Assembly: GCA_037892935.1 (NCBI GenBank)
Contig: JAYXKI010000015.1
Coordinates: forward strand, 372,001-436,000
Reading direction: 5' to 3'
DNA length: 64,000 nucleotides
Source: Phlebopus portentosus
Lineage: Eukaryota; Basidiomycota; Agaricomycetes; Boletales; Boletinellaceae
A program made the position numbers and the translations under genes. Of the stretch, positions 1-11,480 are shown one piece after another (positions within the stretch are counted from its first letter, which is position 1; every line of letters starts with the position of its first letter). The notes beneath the pieces were generated by a model. It was given only the letters and a program-made list of their open reading frames with translations, was not told the origin of the DNA and made no database searches.

Positions 1-3000
1 GAACCCGACACGACTTGCTTGCCGTCCGGGGAGAACGCGACGGACTGGACTGCATTGTCTGCTTCAAAAGGACCCGCAATGAGCTCGCCGCTGAAGGCAC
101 TCCAGACACGAATCGTCCTGTCTCTAGACGCAGATGCGATCCGCTCCCCGTCAGCGGAGACCACTACTGAATTGACATAGTCTGTGTGTCCCTGCAAGAC
201 TTTAATGCACTGGCCTGGCGTCCTTCTGCCCAATCTGTCTACTTTCACAACTGGGTGAGTTACCGAATAACGATCCGCGATCAACGATTCGCTTTTCCAA
301 AGGGATATTGCAGATAGATATACCTGAGGAGCGCTTTGCGAGATCGGGTACTCAAAAACAACGACCAGTCTATACGCCGTCCACAAGAAAGACGACAAAT
401 CCGCATCAATCCGCTATAGGAGCGTCAGTAAAGCTGTCAATGGGCTGTGAAAATTCACCAACCGTGATCCACGAGCTGGCAACATATAGAGATCGGCCGG
501 CAACCCGAATGGAACATCCGGTTAAGGACAGGACTTCGAGCCAGTATAAGAGGTGAACGGATGCAAATTTCTTTAGCTTGTCCCGCACAGCGGTCGAGCT
601 GTCTGACCACTCGAGTTCGTGCAAGTGCACCGCCCACAAGCGACAAGCATAGTCTAGGTGTGGAAGAATCTTGTCCATGACACGTTCGTCGAGTTGCGGA
701 ATCTCGGAGTTGCGCAGGAACGACGATTCAATATCACACATGTTGAAATGCAGTTTCTCTGCCATTACGTCGAAGCACCGCTCGGTCATGGCTTGCTTCT
801 GCACTGCCTCGCTGATGTGCCACGGTTCCTTCCCGGACCTCCCTGATGACAATAGATAGTCGGCGAAAGACGCATGGTGCAGTCGAACTGGCTTCCCGGG
901 CTCAGATGAGATTACGGACCGAAGTCGCCTCAATATAGAGTCTACTGTATCCTCCTCCAGTCCGAGAAAAGCTTCGATGACTGTACCGCTCATAGCCTCC
1001 TTCGAGACCAAGATGAGACCAAGAACTGCCATGCCTTCATCCTTCGAGTCTGAATTGTCCTCCCAGATTCCTGAACCCTTCAGAACCGTCGCATATAAAC
1101 TATCGATGCCGTTACTGCCGACTGATCGAATATCATTCATGAGCTTTTCCAGTCTGCGTCTCGGGTTAACGGCGCCTTGTACCATCTTGACCGCAGTTGA
1201 CGCCCAAATGAAGAGACCGTCTGCAGCATCACAGAGCACTCGAAGACTGTCGTCCCAGACCTGGCCCTTCGGGACTCGCTTGCCGAGAGCTTGAGCCATC
1301 TCCTGTCGGATGTAAAGATCAACGTCATGTCGACTTTCCTTCGTTCCATGCTCAAGCTTGATATGCCGAATGCAAACACTTTCCGGCAGACCTTCCATAA
1401 TGTCTCCTTCAGGACGGCTGGTTATTAGAATGCGAACTTTCGTCGGGAGTTTCGTGAAGTGAGTCTCGAGCAGTTGCAGCAAGTCGTGACGTTGTTCCGC
1501 GTTCCCGCATTCATCCAATGCGTCGAGAACAATGACAATGGGACCCGCGATGAGACCGGAAGCGGCCTGAAGCGGTTCTGAAATCAGCTTCTCAAACTGC
1601 TTCTTGATCGCAGCACCTCCTATGGTCTTATTTGCTTCGACAGCATTGAGAATATGCCGCGCAATAGACGGATGGAGTGACGCTAGCATGTACGCGACGG
1701 AACGAACAACGGAGCTTGGATCGCTCTTCTCCCGTTCAAAAAACATATATGCAGGGGGACACCCCTTGTCTCCGCAATTTTCGAAGGCGGTCACAGCGAT
1801 AGTACTTTTTCCAGATCCAGCAGCTCCAGTGAGCCACAGAACGTTCGGGGACGTTTCAGCGAAAAGGAACTCCATGATCGGGTCTAAGTACTCCCGACGC
1901 GTTCCATCAAGACATCGAGGCCGACTCGATACATTAGAAGGATCCGACTTGAAAGGCTCCAGTAACGCTTCCAGCTTTTGCTGTGACTCTAGTCCGCAAA
2001 GGATCAGGAGAGTGAAGCATATGGTATGAATGAAACGTACTGATATCAAGGACTTCTTCAGCCGTATTCAAGCCAATGACCGAGTCCAGCTCTTTTCTCA
2101 GATCGACGAAGCGTGCCGAGTAGTCACTGATCTTTTGACCGCTGCCAATTCGACTCATTCGACCTATGGCGGGAAATTATGTTCCATGCAGAAACAGTCC
2201 AAGGACAGACGTACCTAGGAAGCCATGCTTGGCATATTCCTGTACGAAGCGAGAGCACTCGGCAGTCTCACCCAATAAACTCTTAACTATGGGCTTCAGC
2301 ATCTTCGTCTTGTCGTCTAAGTTCCTAACCTCTGTCGAGAATTTGAACGTCGTTTGCATTTTGTCCACCAGATCGATCAGCTCCTTGTCCGTATGGAGCT
2401 GCTGGGATACTACCTGCGGGGTACGGTCAATCGCGAACAAAGGTGTTGTGGAGCATATCCGGACGCACCTTATATAAAGCTGAGGTCGCTTGCCACGACA
2501 CATCGAAGATAGGGTGGATCTTGAAGAGGTATCAGCGGCTATCCAGGCTTATAAGAAGCAGACTGACCTTCGCGACATTATCGACCATTTCAATTATCAC
2601 ATCCGCCGCTTCAATGACAGTTCCGATAATTTCCATGGTGGAGTCTGTCTTGTTTGTCAACGTTCGGATTTGTTTAGCGCTCTTCTCGGCTGTCTCGATC
2701 TCGATTTTCGCACGGTTCAGAGCATCAACTTTCTTGAGATGAAGGTGAATACTGCCAATCGATGATGGCCGTCTGGTATTTGACAGGAAACTCGTCGGTG
2801 CAAAGAGAACAGCTCGAGCTAGCCAAGCATATCAGTTACAAACTCCAGAATTATCTCCGAACTCACTATTATCCACACTAGAATTAGCCAACAGCTCGTC
2901 GACATTGACTTCGGCCTGACCAATGAGATCATCTCGGCCAACCTTTCTTACCTTCTTGACAAGGACCTCGAAAACGGTAGATGCGTCGGACTGCAAACTG

Positions 3001-3472
3001 CTCCGCGCTGAGCAATCGAGGGAATGTATTGTACTGCAAGCAGAACTCACAATGTAACCGTGCCATTCCATGTGGGTTCCCCCTCATCGTTCAGAATCCC
3101 CGTCTTGCGGACAGACCTGGCCAGCTTTATTTCTACATAAGCTGCGGTATCTTTTGCACGACTTGAGGCACCATGGACACGAACGACTGCAAGGTTTTCA
3201 ATTAAGGTAAGACGGACCAACATAAGAACGTCGCGGACCTTGCAAGGCAAAGTGGGTTTGCTCCTCCATGTTGGAGAAGGGTAAGGTGGGGGTCCGCTCC
3301 TTGAATGAGGAGTCGGACCTTTTATCCCAGACTTGATCCATGGAATGTCCTCGTGTCTGATGCTATTATAAGCGCTCTTCCATGCCATCGTACTTCTCTG
3401 ATTGATGAATTGGAACCCTTGAAGAGTAGGCGGCTTGATAGCGCAGTCTGGACGATTACCGTTTTCTTGCAC
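1..3472 (-). CDS. C2-NACHT-WD40 NLR-like receptor (partial; C-terminus off the left edge)
   Basis: This is an intracellular STAND NTPase of the kind used in fungal non-self recognition and programmed cell death. Reading leftwards from 3472, the first exon encodes a C2-like beta-sandwich, followed near 3000-2880 by a segment ending in a typical C2 strand (VGRDDLIGQAEVNVDELL). Helical linker exons lie around 2740-2040. The NACHT exon (about 1990-463) carries Walker A GAAGSGKST near 1830-1810 and Walker B VIVLDALDECG near 1530. An intron at about 414-462 (GT..TAG, phase 0) joins it to the next exon, where the frame enters WD40 repeats at 1-240 (FSPDGKQVVSGS and similar). Start is either the ATG at 3472 or a Met 28 codons later. 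It is incomplete because more WD40 blades must lie to the left. Confidence is high for the family and moderate for the linker exon borders. Confidence 0.86.
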
Positions 3473-4381
3473 TTAACGGGTCGAAAGAAGTAAGCAGTGT
3501 GTATTGACGAATAACAAGGTTGAGACGGATTGACCTACCCATTGTTGTCGCTCTTCCCGAATTCCCGAGTCGAGCGACGAGCGGAGCGCTCATTCACTGC
3601 ATACAACAGCCCACCTTCTGTCCACATGCACTGTCTGTTTAACCGTACAGCCATCCGCCTTTCGTGATATAAACCGGGGAACAGCGGAGGCGCAAGCATC
3701 AAGATAAGCTATTGAATTGCTACTGAGATCAAATCCGAGAAAAGTCACATTTCTCGGAATGTTGGAATACAATTGCCTTGAGCAACGGAATGGATGATAA
3801 CGTCCTTTATGACACTACGTCAAGTCAGTTCATTCGAAGGAATGAAAACGCTTGACACACCAATAAGCCATCTAATGCCCGACGCGGCCGCCGGAATGAA
3901 CCTTGTGTTGAGCAGGAGAGACGATGTGCATCTCACCGCATAGCCAGAATAGTAAGTATATGATCGCCATGTTGTGTTGTTGTTTGTGCAGCGGCCTGAT
4001 CGACGCGACTTACTATACATGGTATGCGTACAAGCTCCGATTTAATAAAAAGAATACTCACGTGGTAACGTCTCGACGCACGCGAATGAATCAGTAGCGC
4101 GAGAAAAAAAAGTTGCTTGGGCGCCCGGTCCATCATTCGAAGAATAGACCGATTTTGATGGCTCTTCAGCTACACTCTTTAAAATTATGACGCGACATTG
4201 ATTCATTGTACATCCGTTGCGACAGCTTTCTATCTACTATACAAACAACACAGCAAGAACTGATAACAAAAAGAAAAAAGCAGAAAATAGATAAGAATAA
4301 ACAGAGCTACAACACTATGAGCCACCCAACAGCCAGCAGGCTCACAGCACAGCAACAACAATAAAAGTGATAACAGCCCAA
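3473..4381. other. Intergenic: NLR 5' flank and start of duplicated unit A
   Basis: No convincing coding exon is seen on either strand. The left part is the upstream region of the minus-strand NLR. From about 4155 the sequence matches the flank at about 7895, which marks the left border of the first copy of a tandem duplication. The tract at 4155-4375 is the 3' flank of the next gene. Confidence 0.5.
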
Positions 4382-7300
4382 CTACCCTCGACGCCTCCGT
4401 TTACTCCCCTTACTCGGGCCCTGCACGAATTCCTCCTGCCCATCGTCCGCGACCTCTTTCTTCACAGCTTTCAACACAGCCTGCTTTCGCAGGTAGACCT
4501 TGTGAACGTCAGAGTCTACGTGCCGAACCGTGTTTGGCTTGTGGTTTGAACGGCTGTTTGTACCCCCACAAGGGCACCACTCCATGAACATGAGCAAGTG
4601 AGTGTCCAGAATGTGCCGTACCAATTGTCCAAACTTGGTTCGCGGTTCGTTACACCATGGGCAGGTCGGTTTCCAGTCGGGATGTCGTCGAGAATACTCC
4701 CGCCAGCCGAGCGCGTCGGTATGCGTAGCCAGGTGTGCGCGGGCCACCTTGTCATCCTTAGGTAGCTCCGCCATGCACTTCTTTCTCCCGTCCGCCGAGA
4801 CTCGAAACTGACAAAAGCCGTCATTACCAGCCAGATGGCAGCACGATTCTGATTCCAACTGGATGTTCCGGACTTTATTTGTGCCAGTCTTGCTGGCTCG
4901 GCCCGCGCGGACTGGTAAGGAGAATTTCTTACGCTCCGGCGGCAAAGTCGAGAGCGCCCGTAGCTCATGCGTCGCGTGCGCTTTGGAAACCCTCTTCCTC
5001 TTTCTTGACGGCGGGGTATCTCGGGACGCAGGAAGAGCATGAGGCCCCTGAGCGTTTGTAGATCCGCTCAAAGAAGGGGATGGAGCATTCCGCGTCACTT
5101 CAAGAACGGCGGGCTCTTCCTTGGGAGCAGGAGCAGAATCTTCTCGGGCAGCCTCAGTGTTTGCCCGCGTAAGTGACGAAGTATCAGATGTTAGCGCCGG
5201 AACAACGAGTTCTGCATCGGCAGCAGGAAACACTTCCTCTAGATCCTCCTCTTTTACCTCGGGCGACGCGTCACCCGGGGCGCACTCGGACGGAGATGTT
5301 TTCCTTTCTAGAAGAGAATCAACTTCGGGTAGTCCATTTGTTGATGCCGGTGCTCCCACACTCAATCCAACAGCATCGACGTGACGGGGGACAGCACCTC
5401 TTGCTTCGCAGGGCTCGACCGAAGGAGTTCTTGGAAAAGGAGGACTATCCGTACGCGTGGATTCGGAAGAATTAGAAACAGTTCTATAAGCGACGTTGAG
5501 TAGACAGTACTAGAATGACGGACGCGGTCAGTTACTCACAAAGGGGATGGGAATAGGTGCCCCTCTTCATCGGATACGGCTTTCTCTTCATCTCCCTCTG
5601 TGTCGCCTTGAGGATCCTCTATAGACGGGAGGGGAAGCACGGAGAACGGATTCTCGGCGACCTGCAACTCGCCAAGAGCCAGGTCGCTGCGAATGAGGAA
5701 GGGATCTGGTTCGGTGACGGAACTCGAAGACGATGCGCGTTCATCGCGGTCTTCGACAGCGGTCTGAGGGGAAGGGACGCGCGCGGGTGACGCCAGACCT
5801 AAACTGGCCCAGTAGCACGACTCGACGGGCGAGTTGAATGGACGGGAAGGCGAGAGCGCGTTCTGAGAAAGCGTGCGAGACGTGGAGCCAGAAGGTGTGT
5901 TGTGACTAGAGATGATGGGCTTAGACCAGTGCACATGAGAGAAGGGAGCATTAGCTACTCACCTTCCTTTGGTATTATTGTTATTAGTCGCATCGTTACC
6001 AACCGACTCGTCGATGGTGTTAGAGGGGCGGGAGCCAGCATCGAAAAGATATTCGAAGAGTCGAAGCTCCATGTCGTCGTCAAAGGACGCGTCGAACGCG
6101 CCAAAGGCGCCGAACGCGTCGTTCGTATCGACGACATCGTGGCTTGAATGCAATCCGGACATCGTATGACTGTGCCATGGTCAGCAAGAGACTAGGATGC
6201 AGACGACAGTCGGGAGGGGTGAGGGAAGATGTGGATACTCACTGCGTAGCCACACGCTCTACAAAGGGATCTGCCTTTTTGGTGGAGGGGGAGGCAGTAT
6301 TGTCAAACTGGAATTGTCTGAACATCTTCATAGTGCTGTGATGTAAGTGCTGGAAGGGAATATAGAGTCGAGAAGTGGGAATCGACGCGATAGAGTGTGG
6401 TTGAAGAGAAAGGGAGGGTGTGGATTGGAATGTGCGATTTTAACCCTCGTACGCGTCCAAATATGGAATGCCTTTTGAACCGACTCGAGTAGTTAGTCTA
6501 CCAATATGTCCCTCCTTTCCCGCGCTTGATTCCTGTTGATGCGGTTTGCGAGTCGCACCGGCTTGAAGTCAGCCGACGAGTCATAGGATGTGCTTAGGCC
6601 CACGCATAGACCGACTTATCGGTCGACGTTGGACCCATATTCCCTTTTGAATCGATCTCAACCATTCTTCCTGGTCCAAGCTGACAGTCTTGGCTCGTTT
6701 TGACGCGCTTTGGTGACATATGCGTGACAATCGTTCCTCAGGGCATAAATTGCGGTCGAGGGTTCGAGGCAGTGCTTCCTTCGAGAACGAGGGCCTCAAC
6801 GGGGTTGATAGCCTCGTGCATTAGCTGCGGCCCCATAGACATTCTAGAAAAGAAGGGCGATGGGGTGACGCACTAACCGCAACCTCTCTGCGTACTCCTT
6901 TCATCGCCTGCTCCTTCGTGAAAACACGGTTGCTGGAGTGTATCGTATGTGGACCAACAAAACACAGGTCGAGCATTAGAGACACAGCAGAGTCATGATT
7001 AGAGAGAAGCGAAACGTTGCACCGGAATGTGCATCAGTAATGCTATCCGGTGACTATTTGATGGCGCAAGCATCTAGATGAGAAATAGCCGGCATGTCTG
7101 TTCCTTATCCAGGTCCTGTTTTGAGGATGGACTCGCCGACGTTCGATCGCAACACGTTATTGCGAAGGTTCAATAGATTGATTTTTTTATGATCATGAAT
7201 CCGAGACTCCGCTTTTGCTTGTCTTATGGACGTACGTTTGGGCTTATGGAGCCGATGTTCCCAAAAGCGCTTCACGAACAGCCCGCACCTGTCTCACGAT

Positions 7301-7560
7301 TGAACATTTGGTTTATAGAAATCATTTGGGAAAGATAGTCTCACCTTCCCGTCCCGCAGAATCAGCTGCTTCATCACCAGTCCGAATGCTAGAAAGTGAA
7401 GGCTCATTTGTTCTGACAGCATCCAAGTAACGTTTAGCGTACTGCAGAACAGAAAGAGGATAAACGCGGTCACGAGCCCGACTGGAATCTGGACGCGGTG
7501 GCAAGTGATGAGGATGAGAGGGCTCGAGTCATGTCACGGGACCTGTGGCGTGGGCACAAT
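4155..7560. repeat. Tandem duplication unit A (about 3.4 kb)
   Basis: Unit A contains one four-exon gene plus its 3' flank and about 1.2 kb of 5' flank. It is directly repeated as unit B at about 7895-11480. Matching landmarks, in order, are a 3'-flank block (4155-4260 versus 7895-8000), all four exons with identical splice phases, and a 5' block at 6520-6800 versus 10260-10540 that is nearly identical. The outer borders are estimated by eye and fade gradually, so they are accurate only to about 100 bp. Confidence 0.8.
4382..6331 (-). CDS. Zinc-finger-like nuclear protein, tandem paralogue A
   Basis: The model is complement(join(4382..5483,5540..5905,5963..6169,6243..6331)), four exons that sum to 587 codons plus stop with consistent phases and GTGAGT donors. 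The N-terminal half is acidic, Ser/Pro-rich and probably disordered. A basic patch (KRKR) lies in exon 4, followed by a Cys/His-rich module: one cluster ending in HLATH, then a C-x2-C-x12-H-x4-H finger (CPWC...HILDTH) and a further C-x-C pair, and a lysine/arginine-rich C-terminus ending in RRRR. This suggests a nuclear DNA- or RNA-binding protein of an expanded Agaricomycete family; the role is inferred. Start is ATG 6331 (an in-frame ATG follows two codons later). Its paralogue lies 3.7 kb away in the same orientation. Confidence 0.8.
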
Positions 7561-8124
7561 CGTCTACCTTCAGTTCAATCTGCCGGCATTGAACGCGAAC
7601 ATGGACACTTAGAACAATAAATCATTTCTTTGAATATCAATTGTGAAATGGATAGATAGGCTTTACTGTTTCAAGTTTGGACTTCCTTGTTTATCACTAA
7701 AGCAAGGAGAAGGAGAATGCGTCTCCAACAAAGAATCTAGCCGGCCGAGAACAGGAATCTATTGGGACAATAGCCGTAACAATGACGACAAGTCAGTATC
7801 GCCGTTGAATGAATTTAGCTCTTCGCGTGAGTCAGAAACGGATGAGAAAATACTGTACGCCATTAGCTAGCTGCTGATACTTGGAGACCTATCTTGATGA
7901 CTCTCCAATCACACTCTTCGAATTATGACGCAAAATTGTCTTATTGTACATCCGTTGCGGCGGCTTTATACCTACTATACAAACAGCGAAACAGCAAAAT
8001 ATGATCGCAATAAGGAAAACAAGCAGAAAATAGATAAAGATAAATAGAGCGACAACACTATGAGCCACCCAAGAACCAGCAGGCTCACAGCACAGCAATA
8101 CTAATAAAAGCGATTACAGTCCAA
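6332..8124. other. Intergenic: 5' flank of paralogue A, partly duplicated
   Basis: The block at about 6520-6800 is nearly identical to 10260-10540. It holds an open minus-strand stretch of 72 codons in both copies, but the differences between the copies mostly change amino acids, so I read it as conserved upstream DNA rather than an exon. The part at 7300-7560 resembles 11140-11190 and 11640-11750. Unit B starts near 7895. No other gene is supported. Confidence 0.45.
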
Positions 8125-11100
8125 CTACCCTCGACGCCGCCGTTTTTTCCCCTTGCTTGACCCCTGTACGAATTCCTCCTGCACATCGTCCGCGTCTTCC
8201 TTCTTAACAGCTTTCAACACAGCTTGCTTTCGCAGGTAGGCCTTGTGAACATCCGAAAACTCGTGTCTACCTGTGTTGGTCGCCGTATTGGACCGGCTGT
8301 TGGTGCCCCCACACGGGCACCACTCCATGAACATGAGCAAGTGAGTATCGAGAATATGCCGTGTTAGCTGCTCGAATTTCGTCCGCGGTTCGTTGCACCA
8401 AGGACAGATCGGTTTCCAGTCGGGGTGTTGTCGGGAATACTCCCGCCAGCCCAGCGCATCGGTATGCATTGCCAGGTGCGCGCGCGTCACCTTGTCGTCC
8501 TTAGGCAGTTCCGCCATGCACCTTCCTCCGTTCGCGGAATCTCGAAACTGGCAATAGCCATTATCGCCAGCCAGGTGGCAGCACGATTCTGCCTCCAACT
8601 GGGTGTTCCGGATTCTACTGATGCCAGACTTGCTGGCTCGTCCCGCGCGGATTGGCAAGGAGAATTTCTTACGCTCCGGCGGCAGAGTCGAGAGCGCGCG
8701 TAGCTCGTGCGACGCGTGCATTTTGGCGGCCCGCTTTCTCTTTTTTGGCGGAGGAGTATCTTGGGACACGGGAAAGGTGCGAAGCTCTTGAGCATCCGCA
8801 GACTGGCTTGAAGAAGGTGACGGAGCCTCTGGCACCACTTCGAGATCGGCGGGCTCTCGCATGGGCGCAGAAGCAGCCTCTTCTGACGCTACTGCAAGAC
8901 TTTCCAGCGGAAGCGGCAAAGTAGCGGGCGTTAGCCTCGATAAAGCGAAGTCTGCGCCAGCTGCAGGATAAGCTTCCTCTGGGCCCTCTTCTACTTGGGG
9001 CGATGCGTCATCCGAGACGCACTCAAGTGGAGATTCCTTGTCAAGAAGAGAATCAGCAGGGCGCTGTCCTTTTGACGGTGTCGGTGCCTCTGCATTTGAT
9101 CCAGCAGCCACGGCGTGACGAGAGAATAGTACGGCTTGCTTCGAAGGGCTCGACCAAAGGAGTTATAGGGAGAGGACTGTCCGCACGCGTGGACTTCGAA
9201 GAGCTAGAAACAGTTCTATAAGCGATGATGAGTATACAGTACGAGTATGACAGACACGATGAATTACTCACAGGGGCGATCGGTGTACCTGCTCGTCAGG
9301 TACGACTTTCTTCTCTTCAATTTCCTCTATGCCGTCGTTAGAATCCTCCGTCGATGGGAGGGGCAGTGCGGAGAATGGATTCTCCGTGACCTGCAGCTCA
9401 CCAAGGGCCAGGTCACTGCGAACGAGGAAGGGAACCGTTTCGACGACGGAGCTCGAGGATGACGAGCGTTCATCGCGGCCTTCGGTATCGGTCTGTGAGG
9501 AAGAGATGCGCGGGGTGGACGCTAGATTCAAATTGGCCCAATAGCAGGACTCGACGGGTGTGCTAAGTGGATGAGGGTAGGGGAGCGCGCTCTGAGCGGG
9601 CGCGCGAGACGTGGAGTCAGAGGGTATGTCGTGGCTAGAAACGACGGGTTTAGACCAGTGCGTATCAGAGAGGGGAACGTTAGCTAGCTACTCACCTTCC
9701 GGTCGTGTTCTCGTTATTTGTTGCATTACTACCGGCCGACGCATCATCGGTACCAGACTGGAGGGAGCCAGCATCATAGAGGTATTCAAAGAGCCTAAGC
9801 TCCATGTCGTCATCAAACGATGCATCGAAAGCGCCAAACGCGCCGAACGCATCGCTCTCATCGACAACATCGCGACTTGAGTGCAATTCGGACATCATAT
9901 GACTGCATCATGATCAGTATAAGGCCGAGACATAGACGACAATCGGAGAGGTGGGGGAAGACGAGGATACTTACTGTATAGCCACACGCTTTACATCTGT
10001 CCTTTCGTTAGAGGGGGAGGTGGTAATACCAAGCTGGAACTGTCCAAACATTCTGAGAATGCGTCGATGTACGTGGTGGACGGGGATATAGACTCGAGAA
10101 GGGGTTGTGAAGATGGGAAGTCGATGCAGAAGTTTGTGGTTGAAGAGAAAGGGAGGGTGTGGATGAGAATGTGCAATTTTAACCCTTGAATGCGCCCAAA
10201 TTGGGAATGCCTTTTGAACCAACTCGAGTACTTGGGTTTACGGATATGTCCCTCATTTCCCGCGCTTGATTCCTGTTGATGTGGTTTGCGAGCCGCACCG
10301 GCTTGAATTCAGCCGAAGAGTCATAAGATGTGCTTAGGCCCATGCATAGACCGACTTATCGGTCGATGTTGGACCCATATTCCCTTTTGAATCGATCTCA
10401 ACCATTCTTCCCGGTCCAAGCTGACAGTCTTGGCCTCATTTGACGCGCTTTGGTGACAGACGCGTGACAATCGTTCCTCAGGGCATAAATTGCGGTCGAG
10501 GGTTCGAGGCAGTGCTTGCTTCGAGAACAAGGGCCTCAACGTGGTTGATAGCCTCGTGCATTAGCTGCGGCCCCGCGGGCATTCTAGAAGAGAAAGGCGA
10601 TGCATATTAGTAGATGAAAGAAGATGGGGTGACGCACTAACCGCAGCCTTTCTATGTACTCCTTTCATTGCCTGCTCCTTTGTGAAATTACGGCTGCTGG
10701 AGTGCATCGTATGTGGACCAACAAAACACAGGTCGAGCATCAGAGACGCAGCAGAGCCTTGATAAAAGAAAAACGAAACGTGAACCGGAATGTGCATCAG
10801 TAATGCTATCCGGTGACAACTTGATGGTACAACCTTCAGACAGGGATCCGGACGACAAATAGTTGGCATGTCTGTTCCTTATCCAGATCCCGTTTTGAGA
10901 GTGGACTTGCCGACGTTCGGCCGTAACATGTTATTGCGAAAGTTCAATAGATTGGTTTTTGGATGATCGTGAATCCGGGACTCCGCTTTCGTTTGACTTA
11001 TGAACGTTTGGGCTTATGGAGCCGATGTTTCCAAAGGCGCTTTGCCAGCGAGAAACTGTGAAGTACATACTAGATACCAGCTATGGCGGCTTACGAACAG

Positions 11101-11480
11101 CCCGCATCTGTCCCACAATTGAACAACACTTATAGCAATCATTCGTGAAAGATAGTCCCACCTTCCCGTCCCGCAGAATCAGCTGCACCATTCTTTGCAA
11201 AGCGAGCAGTATACGCGTATGAATAAGCGGGGGTATTCAAAGACGCCTTGGACTGGACTCACAAGGGTCTAATGATGGTCTTCGCCAATGGAAACTCTTA
11301 CAAATCGTAATCAGCGCCAAAGCAGGTACCAAATCGTTTTCTCTCTTGCAGTCGTCTGCCTTCGACGACCCGGCCGACACTATAACTTCCGCGTGGATAC
11401 AGGCTCGTCCACCGACTCTCAAGCTCCGCGCACTTCAACGTCCCTCGGGAAAACTCCTCTTTCTTGATCATACCAGTACA
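7895..11480. repeat. Tandem duplication unit B (about 3.6 kb)
   Basis: This is the direct copy of unit A, holding the second paralogue and its 5' flank. It differs from A by scattered substitutions, small indels and about 100-200 bp of extra sequence upstream. Sequence further right (11560-11760 and 12610-12770) repeats part of the same flank in more degraded form. Confidence 0.78.
8125..10051 (-). CDS. Zinc-finger-like nuclear protein, tandem paralogue B
   Basis: Preferred model: complement(join(8125..9148,9272..9634,9696..9902,9975..10051)), 556 codons plus stop. Exons 1-3 match paralogue A in size and phase, apart from a shorter exon 1 and a 3-nt difference in exon 3. The Cys/His module is conserved in full. 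Odd point: relative to A there is a 1-nt indel about 30 nt upstream of the conserved coding part of exon 4. The acceptor used by A (here at 9215) would therefore lead into a stop, while a later CGAG acceptor (exon start 9148) restores the frame. Either B is spliced differently, giving a shorter linker, or it is a recent frameshift pseudogene. Start is ATG 10051, equivalent to the second Met of A. Confidence 0.68.

Noticed and set aside
6581..6799. 72-codon minus-strand frame conserved in both duplication units (also 10321-10539)
   Set aside because: Most differences between the two copies change the amino acid and no flanking splice sites or start context fit. I read it as duplicated upstream DNA.
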